This document shows positions 50,783 through 62,932 of a DNA stretch of 64,000 nt, piece after piece. The translations under genes were made by a program, and so were the position numbers. The stretch comes from Kitagawia praeruptora (lineage: Eukaryota; Streptophyta; Magnoliopsida; Apiales; Apiaceae). Numbering within the stretch: the stretch's first letter is position 1; each line of letters begins with the position of its first letter. Where the stretch lies: the NCBI GenBank assembly GCA_037693485.1, contig CM075344.1, positions 36,395,501 to 36,459,500 on the forward strand, given 5' to 3'. Under the pieces are notes generated by a model. The model worked only from the letters and a program-made list of their open reading frames with translations. It did not search any database and was not told where the DNA came from.

Positions 50783-51916
50783 TTCAGGGTAAATTTTGAT
50801 CTAGTTACACAAGTCTATCTTTCGTGCATTTAAACTTCATAATTGGGATCTTTTCATAATTGGGATCTTGTAAGGCTTCTTTGATATATTTTTTTTTGTC
50901 AGAAATAACTTTTTAATTAATGAATTGTATCAAAGTACAATATCCGTATAGCCGGAAAAAGAGTTTCTTTCATTCAAGAAAGTTTATCATCTAACCGAAA
51001 AGCACGCAAGTTGCTTCCGGACGCTTAGACAATATAACTTTAATGTCTGAATAGAAAACCCACCAAATAAGGCCTCGTTAAAACCCCGCAAGAGTAAAAC
51101 CCTACGGGACAAAAACTCAAGGGGGAAAAAGAGTGCCCTACAAAAATACATCGTTAACATAGTGATTGGAATAAAAATTGGTGACTCCTTGTAGTTATAG
51201 AGAATCCTTGCTGCCATTAATTTTAGTTGTAAAACTGGTTCATACACCGATGTCCTCCTTCCTTCTTATGTCTTCTTTTTCCAACCATCCAAAATTCCAT
51301 AACATAACTTATAGAACTTTAACCTCTCCTTGATCAACTCGCATAGTGTCCCTCAATATTTAGGTAATAGCACATTCAATCCTGTAATAAAAGAACCCGA
51401 AAAAATTAAAACAACTAAATTAGTCACTAAAACTAACTACGTTCAAAAATATCATAATATATTCATATCATAACTTAAAAACCCTAATAGTACTAAAAAA
51501 CTAAAAAAACCTAACCAAAGGGGTTCCTTTGGTTAGATACTAATCTAAACTATTTTTAGATAGTTAGATGTTAACATAAAATTATATCCTTTTTAATTTT
51601 ATCTCTGTTAATACTATAACAAATTTTGAGTCTCACCATATTCCTGCATTATGCAGAAGGATCAAACATTTTTATGTATATGTACATAGCCATTTATTCT
51701 TACTGTATTTGGAATAAATATTTAATTTTTCGTCTTTACACAATTATAATTTAAGGCAAATATGTTATAACAACTATCTGTAGATATGTGATAACACATT
51801 CGTCAACTGGCGATAGATTACAAACACCAATAAATGGTCCAAAAGCCAAAAATATATGGCACACCCCTTATAGGCACAAAATCCATATAAAATGGCACAA
51901 TATGCATTTGTCTTAA
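50783..51916. other. Non-coding region with a probable transposon remnant
   Basis: Around 51078-51150 there are repeated phrases of the type cgttaaaaccccgcaagagt and aaaaccctacgggacaaaaa, then aagggggaaaaagagtg. I associate such phrases with repetitive plant DNA but cannot name the family. No intact gene. Confidence 0.35.
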
Positions 51917-52117
51917 GAGTAGTGCTAGGTACCCCAAATTGGTACCCAAAAAATGCTCCCAAATGATGTGGCATTGATGAGTTGGATGTATGGAAAGTTT
52001 TAATTGGTGGGATTTATATGGCCCTGGCGGGCCCATTGTAATTATAACCATTCAGATAATGACATGTGTATTTTGGGAAAAAATTTGGGTACCAATTTGG
52101 GGTACGTAGCATTTTCC
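51917..52117. mobile_element. Mutator-like MITE (201 bp) with 9-bp TSD
   Basis: Inverted repeats of about 34 bp share tgcta.gtaccccaaattgg on the two ends. The 9-bp direct repeat TTGTCTTAA lies at 51908-51916 and 52118-52126, as expected for the Mutator superfamily. Confidence 0.75.
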
Positions 52118-52126
52118 TTGTCTTAA

Positions 52127-53960
52127 AAGTTTAAAAGCACAAAAATTCATCATCTATGACAAAATATTTTTTCTTTAAAAAACTGAAAAGACGATTGTAA
52201 AAAGCAATTAATTCATATAGTAAGTACAAATAATAGCACATAAAAGCGTTGATATATAAAATAATAACTCGAAAGTTAAATAACACTTAATGATAGTAAG
52301 TATCATGACTTGCTCCAATAAAATATATAACTATCACACTTAGTCAAAACAATAAAATCGAGAATAAATCTAGCTAAATAAAATTAATAAATAATCAATC
52401 AAAACAGTAACCGAAAAAATTATTACATTACCTTAAATAATCTAATCTAAGCAAATATTCAAAGCTCGTTAATATTTACATTAAAATACTACTCCAACTG
52501 TTACGCACAATTTATGTTTGGACCGTTACAAGAAACGGGAGTTAAAAAATTAAATGCCATTGAAAACAACATCAATCACATATTACGGAGATAACTAGGA
52601 TTAGTAATCGCCAATCTTCCTTTACCTTGCAAAACTTAAAATCTGATCAAGCAAAACAAAAGAAATACTGCAAAATTCTATACATGAATTTGGTAATATT
52701 AAAATACACAAAATCAGCAATATGAACACATAATTATGTATAGAAGATCACAAAATTTTTTATATCTAACACGATGTATAATTAAATATAACTAAAATTA
52801 TTGATATATGGTAATTGAAAATATAATTAAATACAATTTCTACAAATTTGAAATTAAATGATAACTGATGCATTTAATGTGATTGATAAAAAATAATAAC
52901 TGTCATTAAAATCGTAACTGAAATTTTAATAAAAGACAATTAAGGAAGAAATCCCAATTAACAAGAGATGAAAGGGTGCTAATTAGCTAATTTAGATGCT
53001 AATAAAAGGTCAATTAAAGCACATTAAAAACCACTAATAAAACACTATTAATCATTAATTAATTATATATAACTGAAAAAATAATTGCTACAACTTTGAA
53101 ATAAAACTCTAAAGATAGTAAAATCAATTAAAAATGACAATCAAATTCAAACTGAAACAAGTTATGGTCAATCTATAAAAAATTCCTAAATTGATACCAC
53201 TAGTTTTGCAGAGATTAATAATGCACAAATTATTGATTTGATGTGATCAAATAAAGATCTTAACCAAGAACTGTCAGATGAAATGTAGAAATAATAAACA
53301 AAGGCTATACAATGACTAATCAATCAACAAACAAACCACTACCGTGTACAATTTTACAGAGATTTAGTAATCAATAACAGCAACTAAACTAATGTACCAC
53401 GAAAGGCATTTTACCATGATAATGTCAATAGTTTGGAACAAGACAAAATTTGTAATCAATCTAATTTCCATATAACTATACAATAATAAATTCTCGTTAA
53501 GCATGTCTTAGGCACCGATTGACTGACAAAATCCACGTAAACAACTGAATAAAATAATTACATACACATGTATAGTGCTAAGAACACACACATGCACATA
53601 TATTACATAACTATTAACACCCACTAAAAGATGAAGATAATTATGAAAATTACCTGCTTGATTCTTAAGATTGTACTTTGGAAGAAAAAAGAGTCGGATT
53701 TGGGAAATTCAAAAACCTGGAGAGACCAGCGAGTGATGGAATTGGAAGGTTGACCGCCATGAAACAACGAGTTTAGTTTTCCTTTCCCAACCCATCTTTT
53801 TGAAAGCTCCAAGGGAGGTAGATTTGCCAAAAACCATAAAAGAAAATAAGGCTTCTTTGATATTATATTAAAGGAAAAGACTGTATTTCAGTTTACGAAT
53901 GCATGTGAAAAAAAAAATCAGAATTCTTCCAGTGCATTGAATACTACATAAATTGCAATT
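52127..53960. other. 1.8-kb AT-rich stretch, no supported gene
   Basis: No conserved ORF. On the minus strand 53840-53653 resembles a first exon: an ATG near 53839, moderate GC and a CAG|GTAATT donor near 53653. But the frame closes after about 42 codons and matches nothing I know. Confidence 0.35.
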
Positions 53961-54514
53961 GCGTTAAATATCAAATTGCTAAATGAATAACTTGACATAT
54001 CTCAGATTGCATACTGATAAATTTGGGGTCTCATTTAAAACACTTTTAAAGACATAAATATCAAATAGATATCTTCAAAATGTACTCGGAAAGTAAAAGT
54101 AATTTTTCATCGAGTTCTACGCATTTTTGTTAAATGCTACTTTAACCAAATGAAATATTATGAATTTTAGTATTTTTGATAATATATTTAGATTTTAAGA
54201 AATTTATTTACTATTTAATTTTAATTAAATCAAAGAAAATAACCATAAAATTAAAAATAAATAGTAAATAAATTTCTTAAAATCTAAATATATTATGAAA
54301 AATACTAGAATTATTAACCTTTCATTTGGTTATGGTAACATTCAAGAAAAATGTGTAGAACTCAATGAAAAATTATATTTAGTTCCCGAATACATTTTAA
54401 AAGTATCCGTTTGATGTTTATGTCTTTAAAAGTGTTTTAAATGAGACCCCGAATTTATCAGTGTACAATCTGAGATATTTCAAGTTATTCAGTGGCCAAT
54501 TTGATATTTAACCC
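53961..54514. mobile_element. Foldback Mutator-like element (554 bp)
   Basis: Nearly the whole element is an inverted repeat with arms of about 265 bp around a centre near 54235. The terminal phrase gttaaatatcaaattg is typical of plant Mutator-like termini. The 10-bp direct repeat AATTGCAATT flanks it (53951-53960, 54515-54524). Arm divergence is about 10%, so it is old. Confidence 0.8.
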
Positions 54515-54524
54515 AATTGCAATT

Positions 54525-55394
54525 ATGGTAGAGTATATATATCTTATTCATGAATCATGATAGATGGAAACACTACTACACGAGGCAAGTTATTTAACTG
54601 GCCTCAAATGTTTCACCATTATTAATGAATTGCTTGTGGCCTTTTTTATTATGTTGATGAAGATTCCTGATTGTGAATAATCCACAAAGATCTCCTAGTA
54701 AGAAGTCTACTTGCATAAATGAAAGAAGTAGTACAAAAGCCTAATTATTTAAATGTAAGTCATTTGGTCTCGATAATTTAGTTGATTATATTCTCAAATT
54801 ACACTGTTTCTGTACCAGTATGAATCATTGTAGGGATATCTATTTTCTAGTAATCCAGTGGATGGAGATCGAAGGAGCAGCAAGTCACAAATAATGGAGC
54901 AACAACAGGTCAAGTTGCTAGTGTTGCGGGTGTCTTGATGAATGTTTTAAGATTTCATTGGCAGGACTTACAAGGCATGCAGAAGTTACAACTGATGGAG
55001 AGGTGTGTGGTAATAGAATTGTTACCAAAGCCCTAGGGAACCATGACGTGTTGGACGTAGTTCTTGAAAGAACACGCATCTGAAATACTTCCATTTAAAA
55101 TTGAAAAATGAATTAAACTCATTTCGCGTTCAAGAATACTATAAAAAATCCAAATAAAATTCTAGTAAAATAAAATAGTTTACTAGAAAAAGACTTTGAA
55201 ATTTCAAAGATCGAAGTCATGTAATGGCTAGATGCTACGACTAATGACAGAAAAGTGTGGCTCAGCAGGGTAAGACTATGCAAAACCAGTAGTCTTTAAT
55301 TAGTTGTTAGATCATAGATACATCACACATACACCATTGTTAAATCAGTCAGATAAAGATCCTTCATATCTTTTCTTTCTCCATATTGAAAACA
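54525..55394. other. Non-coding stretch, 0.9 kb
   Basis: No gene or clear element. Contains a CACTACTACA phrase near 54571 without a partner. Confidence 0.4.
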
Positions 55395-55480
55395 ATGACA
55401 ACAGAAAACTCCGTTGCTTCAACAACCGATCCTCCTCCTGTTAATGAAAACCAAACCCATCAAAACCCACTATCAACCCC
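55395..55480 (+). pseudogene. Short N-terminal ORF fragment, copia-gag-like
   Basis: MTTENSVASTTDPPPVNENQ and a few more Ser/Pro/Asn-rich residues before the TRIM interrupts the frame. Similar low-complexity starts occur in copia gag proteins. Weak evidence. Confidence 0.3.
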
Positions 55481-55789
55481 TTTGCAGTCATCAACTCATC
55501 TAAAACCTTAAGGTGTTAGAGGAAGGCCCAACCGGATCTTTATATTATTCTAACACTCCCCCTCACTCGAAAGCCCATTTTTGGGTCGAAGAGTGGATCA
55601 CGGGCGCTCATCTTTGGAGCATAACTTGCCTTCGTGTCCATATTAAATATTGAGAATATTGGGGGTGGCAGGGAGTCGAACCTGAGTCTCCCGCCAACCT
55701 GAGCTCTGATACCATGTTAAGTAACCAACTCATATAAAACCTTAAGGTGTTAGAGGAAGGCCCAACCGGATCTTTATATTATTCTAACA
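55481..55789 (-). mobile_element. TRIM retrotransposon (about 309 bp), minus strand
   Basis: Two direct repeats of about 75 bp (55481-55555 and 55715-55789) share aaaccttaaggtgttagagg. On the minus strand the 5' LTR ends TTAACA and is followed at once by TGGTATCAGAGC (tRNA-iMet primer site). A polypurine tract (gagggggag) abuts the 3' LTR. The interior is about 160 bp and non-coding, with a GGTTCGACTCC box resembling a Pol III B box. Confidence 0.8.
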
Positions 55790-56149
55790 ATCTAGAACCC
55801 CTGTCTTTACATAATTAATTATTAAATTAATAGTATCTATGATTTTTTGATGAATTTTTAGAATGTTTTAAAAGATTTAAGTTCCCTCCCCCTTGCAACT
55901 TTCTCCTGACCACTTTGCATCTTCTTCACTTATTTATGAGAACATAAATAAGTGGTCTACTTTGCAACTTTCATCTCCCCTTCACTGAGGGTTATCAAGG
56001 ATGTATAAAAAATATATGTGCTCCAATTTTATTGATTTCAAAATCAGACATTATTATAGAAGGAAGTAGCTGATGCCCTTTGCTAGTTATGCTTTGCATG
56101 CTAGATCTGATGCTACTTGGTGGCTGTATTCTATTTTTGTAGAACCGAA
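55790..56149. other. Non-coding stretch with a perfect hairpin
   Basis: No gene. At 55928-55955 cacttatttatg and cataaataagtg form a 12-bp perfect stem with a 4-nt loop, flanked by the direct repeat ttgcaactttc (55902 and 55967). Confidence 0.45.
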
Positions 56150-56391
56150 CTAAACAAAGTTTGGTGCTTTTATTGATTTAAGGAAAAATTGTCCATAAAA
56201 ACATATGTAGCAACATTACAGGACAATGATTCTCCCAAACTTGTTCTACTCCGAACGGCACTAATCTAGCAAGGAGGTGAGCAACAGTATTTCCATCCCT
56301 TCTAACATGAGCCCAGACAATAACATCAAAATTTGAACTAATTGACAAAACATATTACCTAACATTGAGTCTAAACCAGCGAAGTAGATGG
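56150..56391 (-). pseudogene. LINE-type RNase H (RVT_3-like) pseudogene, C-terminal half
   Basis: The minus strand reads VIVWAHVRRDGNTVAHLLAR and LVPFGVEQVW, the C-terminal signature of RNase H domains from plant LINEs (HVxRxGNxVAHxLA). A stop lies near the start of this part. It is the continuation of 62050-62240, split by element D. Confidence 0.75.
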
Positions 56392-57831
56392 TGAAAATCA
56401 CACCTAGAGGGGGGGTGAATAGGTGTATATGACGAACTATACCAGTTTCTAAATTTATGAAAAACTTCTTTCGAAAATAGTTTATTTTGCTGTCTAGTCA
56501 GCTAGCTAAGATGCAGTAAAACAAGACTGTGAGCTAGCTAAGATGATAAATGCAGTGCAGAAATATAAAGACAGAAATTAAACAACACAAGAGTTTTTGG
56601 CCAGGTTCGACCCCTATCTTCTACGGTCTACTTCCTGGTCCCTTACCAACTGGTAAGAGAATATATTATTGATCAATGAAAATACCTATTACAAGATCAA
56701 CTAATATATCTTCCTTCCCCACCCTTGCTGGCAGCTAGCTAACTGGAACCCCTGTTCTTGAACCAAATGCTCTCTAAGACCTATACTTCCCAAGTACAAT
56801 CTTTTCTAGCAAACTAGTTCCCAACCCTTGTTACCACGTTAGCTCAGCTATCAACAACACTTTACACTTGAACAAATAATGCAATGTTTGTGTTTACAAC
56901 TCAAATAATCGAACTCTCTCAATATACTCTCGGTAATGAATATGAGTTCTCTTTTAAAATCTGGAAATGAATTGCTGGAGTTGTGCTTGTGTATTCTCTT
57001 GAAGTGTGTTGCTCTCTTTTGCAGATAGCTCATGAATATATATATAGAACCAAGCAGCTCATCAATTTCTTCAAGGACGCTCCCACGTTCATGCCATCAT
57101 GGATTGATCAGATTAGTGGAGTGCTAAGATTCCCTTCAATGCCGTTGCTAATAAGCTTTGCAGAGCCTGTGTTTTGAATATATTCTAGTGGCTGAGCACA
57201 AGTGAATTGTTAGTAGAAATGATAATGTTTTCTGTGAATATAGCCTAAGCATGTGAATACCATGATTACATTATTCCTAGACAATGTGTAGTGGTGTAAT
57301 TATGAGACATGCTTTCTAATAATCTATTAGAGATGTTATATTGAAAGACAACGGTTCTTAAGGAGTAATTCCTTTAGTTTGAAACAAAGAACCTGCCAAA
57401 TATATTCTCATGCTAGACAAGATATAATGGAGCACATGAGTGCTAATTGTTTAATCAATATTTTGTCAAAAGTAATCCTTACATTAAGATAAAATATCTT
57501 GAAATATTCTCTGTGTTTTGAACAAGTAATTAAACAATAGCAATGATATGAATATGCTCTAACACGTTTTAATCAATTTATGCAATTAACAACCGAGTTT
57601 GAAAAACTTGACAAGCAGTTTTTCCGGTCGCCCAGGCAGCTAGCTGATAAACACATAATCTATAAACCCAGCTTGCTTATATAACACTTAAGCTATATAA
57701 CAAACATCTCAGCTTGCTGACTAGAGATATTTATTTAGCCTGCAATAGAGAATCATATATAGCTAGCTTATTTGATCAGAATACTCGAGTAAGCTTGCTA
57801 ACAAGTGATCATCAAAACCATAAGGCTATCA
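56392..57831 (-). repeat. Element D left LTR (3' LTR)
   Basis: Differs from the right LTR at roughly 20 sites plus small indels, about 1.5%. Rich in agctagct-type palindromes. Confidence 0.9.
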
Positions 57832-58245
57832 ATCTCCCCCTTTTTGATGATTACTCAATAATTTATAGGAGAGTAAAACTCCCCCTAAATCCATGCTTCC
57901 TGTAAAACAAGATTAGATAATAAAGCATGAAATATTCATAAACAACATTTGTATTCATCATCAAAACATCAAGCTAACAATCTCCCCCTTTTTGATGATG
58001 ACATACTAGAAAACATCGGAGAGACTATGTTGCTCCCCCTAAAACAATGTTCACCCTGATTAACAAAATATCTCAACATATAGTTATGTAATCAGGTTAA
58101 CATATATCATCGTATGCAATAAGATTTAAACACGAATCATCCCTGCATAAAAATACTAGTTGATAAATCCCAAACATGTTATATAATCTAACATTATAGC
58201 CCTTTTATCACATGAATTCATATTCTTCTCCCCCTATGACATCAT
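57832..58245 (-). promoter_or_regulatory. Multiplied polypurine tracts of element D
   Basis: On the minus strand aaaaagggggagattg occurs next to the LTR (57831-57846) and again near 57980. Shorter G5 tracts (aggggga) lie near 57880, 58033 and 58232. Confidence 0.65.
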
Positions 58246-58612
58246 CAGAAAAGGGGTAAACAAGATAAGCATGTAAGCATAAAACATGTGGTAAATCAAT
58301 TAACAAGTAATATGCTGATTATTGTATAAATAAAGTTGAATTAATCAAACCAGCATGCTGAAAGCACATTTTCGAGCTTTCTGCCATAGCAATTCTTCTA
58401 GTGGATTGCATAATAGCTTGCTGCTTAGGCAGTACACATTCTAAATGATCATGAATGTACTTCATCTCATAGTTTTCTCCTTTTCCATTTTCTGCACAAT
58501 ACAATACATATACACATATTTGTCCCATCTATATACTAGAGGAATCTCATTAGTACCACAATAATAATATACTCATATTCAAGGAAATGTATACGGACAA
58601 ATAACATACTTA

Positions 58613-60556
58613 CTACTTGGATACCCAAATTTGGTTGGATCCACCATGGTCAGTAGATAGAACATAAAGAACATGTAGATCAGACTTCTTGATCCATTTT
58701 TGGATTATTTTGGGGGAATGATTTATGCTTCTCTTGGTTCTGTCAGCTTGCTTATTATAAGTCTTATGTCTTTTCCAGTAAGCTGGCTCAACTTGAACAT
58801 TGCAATGTTTTGCTAAATGACCCTTCTTTTTACATTTTTGACAGATCTTCCAAGGCATGGCATAGTCATACGGAATTCCACTCTTTCCATTATATTTGAG
58901 ACTTGTTGAAGCTCCTCCAAGTCCTTCATTTTTCAAAGGAACCTTAGCTTGCTTCATCAAAGATTTGAGTACTTCCTCTCCTTGAACAAATTTTCCCATT
59001 CCTTTTTGGAGATTTTTCACTTCCTGTTCCAGTTCCTTGATTCTCTCAATTTTCTGATTTTCTTCTTTTGAACTTGATTCCTCAATCATATCTTTCTCAA
59101 TACATGCATCTTTGGCTTCAACTTCCGCTATCATCTTGCTGACTTCCTTTTGCAAAACATCATTTCTTTTTATTATGACTTTATTCAATCCTTCCAATTG
59201 AGTAATCTTGGCCTTGAGCTCAATGACCTCATCATGTGTATCTTCCAGAGTGTTTTCAGCCATAAGATCAGAAACCAACATTTTAAGATGAACATTCTTC
59301 TTTGTCAGCTTGCTATTTTCAGCTTTAAGTGCTAGAAATTCCTCCACAGACACATTACTTTGTTCCTGGTCGGTTAGTTTTTCCAATATAGAAGTACTAG
59401 TAGACAAGTCATAGTTGAATGAATTTACCTCACTATTGTTATCCTTCGAATCCGAGGCATCACTTTCAATATCGACTTCCTCCGTGTTTCCTTGTGTGAT
59501 ATCTTCATCATCAATTCCAACAAGTGCTAGATTGATCATTTCATCACTTAAATCATCATTAGAAGCCGACTCCTCATCATCACTCCATGATAAAAATACT
59601 TTAGATTTCTTTTTGTCTCTTGAGGTAGCTTGCTGATTAGGCTTATTTTTCAGCTTGTAACAATCTCTTTTGAAGTGTCCTATCTTGCCACACTCAAAAC
59701 ATGTTTGATCATTGCTTTCTCTAGAGAACTTTTTGTTGTTGGGGAGTATCTTCTCCTTCTTTATCTTGTTTCTAAGGTTAATCAGTTTATTGATCTTCCT
59801 TGTTATGATAGCAAGCTCTTCATCAGATTCATCATCGGATACTAGCTTGCTAACAGAGTCAGCATGAAGTGCTAATTTCTTCATTTGAGAGGCTGGAGCA
59901 TGAGTATCACTTGTCTTGCTTTCCAGAATTTTGCTTTCAAATTGTTCCAATTCAGCAAACACCGATAATTGATCCATAGTATCAATTATTGGTGATGATT
60001 CCAAAGCCATCACCTTAGGTTCGAAGATAAATGGCACCGCACTCAAAATCTTCATATTGATTTCTTCTTGAGGAATGTTCTTTCCGAGTTGCTTTAGTGC
60101 ATTCATGTTTGTCTGGAACCTAGCTTGACTCTCCCTAATAGTTTCGCCTTTCTTGAGTTTGAAGTTTCCAAACTCATTCATCAGCTTGCTTAGTTTCACC
60201 TTCTTTAATCCTTTGGAGCTTTCTTGACATAACTCCAAGGTATCCCAAATTTCTTTGGCGGTCTTGCATGATGAGATTTTGTCACATTCAGTTGAACACA
60301 AACCATTCATGAGGGAGTTCCTGGCCTTTCCATTGTAGCTATACTTGATAAGCTCCACATCTGTAAGCTCATCAACATCTTTTAGTTTTGCTTTGTCGTC
60401 AAAGAATTCAAATGGTCCCTTTTTAACGACCCTTAGCATAAGTGGTTCTCTGGATAGATATATCTCCATTCTATTCTTCCACCAGTTGTAATTCTCAGTA
60501 CCAAGCAATAGAGGTGCTCAGTGATCGGATGTTCCTTCTGGATATTTGTCAGCCAT
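58613..60556 (-). pseudogene. gag: Element D gag (about 640 codons), early stop
   Basis: The natural ATG is at 60556 (MADKYPEGTSDH), followed by a TGA at 60520-60518 where the family usually has Trp. The rest is open to 58613. It shows the copia capsid region (NYNWWKNRMEIYLS, CKTAKEIWDTLE, LMNEFGNFKLKKGET), two CCHC knuckles (CFECGKIGHFKRDC and CQKCKKKGHLAKHC), a long coiled coil between them, and the usual gag end GGSNQIWV. Restart at Met 60469 would lose about 30 residues. Without pol next to it, this may be gag kept under some selection or a recent loss. Confidence 0.85.
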
Positions 60557-60593
60557 TAGATCGACACTTTTCCTGTTACAGAAAGATTAGTAT

Positions 60594-60610
60594 ACCAGGC
60601 TCTGATACCA
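60594..60610 (-). promoter_or_regulatory. Element D primer-binding site (tRNA-iMet)
   Basis: The minus strand reads TTGGTATCAGAGCC two bases inside the right LTR. Confidence 0.88.
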
Positions 60611-60612
60611 AT

Positions 60613-62049
60613 TGAAAATCACACCTAGAGGGGGGGTGAATAGGTGTATATGACGAACTATACCAGTTTCTAAATTTATGAAAAACTTCTTTCGAAAATA
60701 GTTTATTTTGTTGTCTAGTCAGCTAGCTAAGATGCAGTAAAACAAGACTGTAAGCTAGCTAAGATGATAAATGCAGTGCAGAAATATAAAGACAGAAATT
60801 AAACAACACAAGAGTTTTTGGCCAGGTTCGACCCCTATCTTCTACGGTCTACTTCCTGGTCCCTTACCAACTGGTAAGAGAATATATTATTGATCAATGA
60901 AAACACCTATTACAAGATCAACTAATATATCTTCCTTCCCCACCCTTGCTGGCAGCTAGCTAACTGAACCCCTGTTCTTGAACCAAATGCTCTCTAAGAC
61001 CTATACTTCCCAAGTACAATCTTTTCTAGCAAACTAGTTCCTAACCCTTGTTACCACGTTAGCTCAGCTATCAACAACACTTTACACTTGAACAAATAAT
61101 GCAATGTTTGTGTTTACAACTCAAATAATCGAACTCTCTCAATATACTCTCGGTAATGAATATGAGCTCTCTTTTAAAATCTGGAAATGAATTGCTGGAG
61201 TTGTGCTTGTGTATTCTCTTGAAGTGTGTTGCTCTCTTTTGCAGATAGCTCATGAATATAAATATAGAACCAAGCAGCTCATCAATTTCTTCAAGGACGC
61301 TCCCACGTTCATGCCATCATGGATTGATCAGATTAGTGGAGTGCTAAGATTCCCTTCAATGCCGTTGCTAATACACTTTGTAGAGCCTGTGTTTTGAATA
61401 TATTCTAGTAGCTGAACACAAGTGAATTGTTAGTAGAAATGATAATGTTTTCTGTGAATATAGCCTAAGCATGTGAATACCATGATTACATTATTCCTAG
61501 ACAATGTGTAGTGGTGTAATTATGAGACATGCTTTCTAATAATCTATTAGAGATGTTATATTGAAAGACAACGGTTCTTAAGGAGTAATTCCTTTAGTTT
61601 GAAACAAAGAACCTGCCAAATATATTCTCATGCTAGACAAGATATAATGGAGCACATGAGTGCTAATTGTTTAATCAATATTTTGTGAAAAGTAATCCTT
61701 ACATTCAGATCAAATATCTTGAAATATTCTCTGTGTTTTGAACAAGTAATTAAACAATAGCAATGATATGAATATGCTCTAACACGTTTTAATCAATTTA
61801 TGCAATTAACAACCGAGTTTGAAAAACTTGACAAACAATTTTTCCGGTCGCCCAGGCAGCTAGCTGATGAACACATAATCTATAAACCCAGCTTGCTTAT
61901 ATAACACTTAAGCTATATAACAAACATCTCAGCTTGCTGACTAGAGATATTTATTTAGCCTGCAATAGAGAATCATATATAGCTAGCTTATTTGATCAGA
62001 ATACTCGAGTGCTTGCTAACAAGTGATCATCAAAACCATAAGGCTATCA
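60613..62049 (-). repeat. Element D right LTR (5' LTR)
   Basis: Begins on the plus strand with TGAAAATCACACC, ends GGCTATCA, then the GATGG duplication. Confidence 0.9.
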
Positions 62050-62240
62050 GATGGAACCTTTATCTGAGCGAGAGGTGACAACTTGGCAATCAGATTCCAT
62101 AACAACATTCTTAAAAATCATATATACCTGTGGACAAGCTTGACTCCAAAGTGAACTGCAGATAAAGACTTCTCCTTTATCATCTCCTGTAACAGCCCCT
62201 AAATCAATCCAACCATCATCACAGATGTTAGGGTATGCAA
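62050..62240 (-). pseudogene. LINE-type RNase H pseudogene, N-terminal half
   Basis: The minus strand reads WIDLGAVTGDDKGEVFICSS, then SLWSQACPQ and VMESDCQVVTSRSDKGSI. These are the central RNase H motifs (GAV..D..G and ESDCQ) of the same domain as 56150-56391. The catalytic D-E pair seems kept here but the upstream strand is missing. Confidence 0.75.
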
Positions 62241-62932
62241 TGAAGACCTCTCCTTGGTGGCCTATAGCTTAATATTGATATGGTTTTCCTCCTCATGCAG
62301 ATGTTGTAATGAGGCCTTTTCTCCTTAAATAAATTAATAATTTTTAAAAGCCTGCGACTATCTTCACCACGAACAAACAGAAACTGAGACAAAAGAAGTT
62401 TTTTTTTTCCTTTGCAAGCCTATAAATTTTGTAAGGTAATTCTTCTAGCAAATAATTAACGACACCATGCTTTCAAGATTTACCAAAAAAATTGAAAAAT
62501 GTGATTTTTAGTTTGTTTAATTTTTGGATTTTACAAGCTAAAATAGTGAATTTACCACCTGAAGACTTTATGGACGTTACAATAAAGCTCCCAATGAAAC
62601 ACACAAGTGAACTGGATTCAAGTTGTTTTTTTTTTTTTGTATGTGTTGGGCCTGATGTCTGGCCAACCTAATCATCTTTGGAGAAGTAAAGACAGAGATA
62701 TAGAACTTGGTGTTCACATGATTTTTCTTTTTCAATATAAATCTCCACCACAACTTAGGAATTTTTTTGTACTATACTGAGTAATCATCAAGTTAAATTA
62801 ACAATATATTTGACCAAGGAAAAGTGTGTTGTAATAGTACTGTAATAAAGTTGCAATTCATACAATTCTTCATCTTCAATTCTTTGCAACTCAAACTGAG
62901 ACAATATATGGAAGTTGATGGAAGGCGGTAAT
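62241..62932. other. Non-coding stretch, 0.7 kb
   Basis: AT-rich with short T runs (62400, 62628). No gene or element recognised. Confidence 0.45.

Larger units (their letters stand above)
56392..62049 (-). mobile_element. Element D: gag-only, Sirevirus-like copia derivative, minus strand
   Basis: Flanked by GATGG (56387-56391, 62050-62054). LTRs of about 1,440 bp start TGATAGCC and end GATTTTCA on the minus strand. The tRNA-iMet primer site lies next to the right LTR. Several GGGGGAG tracts sit near the left LTR, as in Sireviruses. The only ORF is gag; the whole of pol is missing. It is therefore non-autonomous but would have supplied its own capsid protein. Confidence 0.88.

Noticed and set aside
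50987..51247. Minus-strand ORF of 86 codons
   Set aside because: Lies over a repeated non-coding phrase; reads as transposon remnant rather than a gene.
53653..53840. Minus-strand first exon of a host gene
   Set aside because: Open frame is only about 42 codons, with no downstream exon and no homology I recognise.
54571..54580. CACTACTACA phrase as another CACTA end
   Set aside because: No subterminal repeats, no matching opposite terminus and no TSD nearby.
55640..55690. tRNA gene suggested by ggttcgactcc
   Set aside because: Only a B-box-like motif; no cloverleaf can be formed with the flanks, and it lies inside a TRIM.
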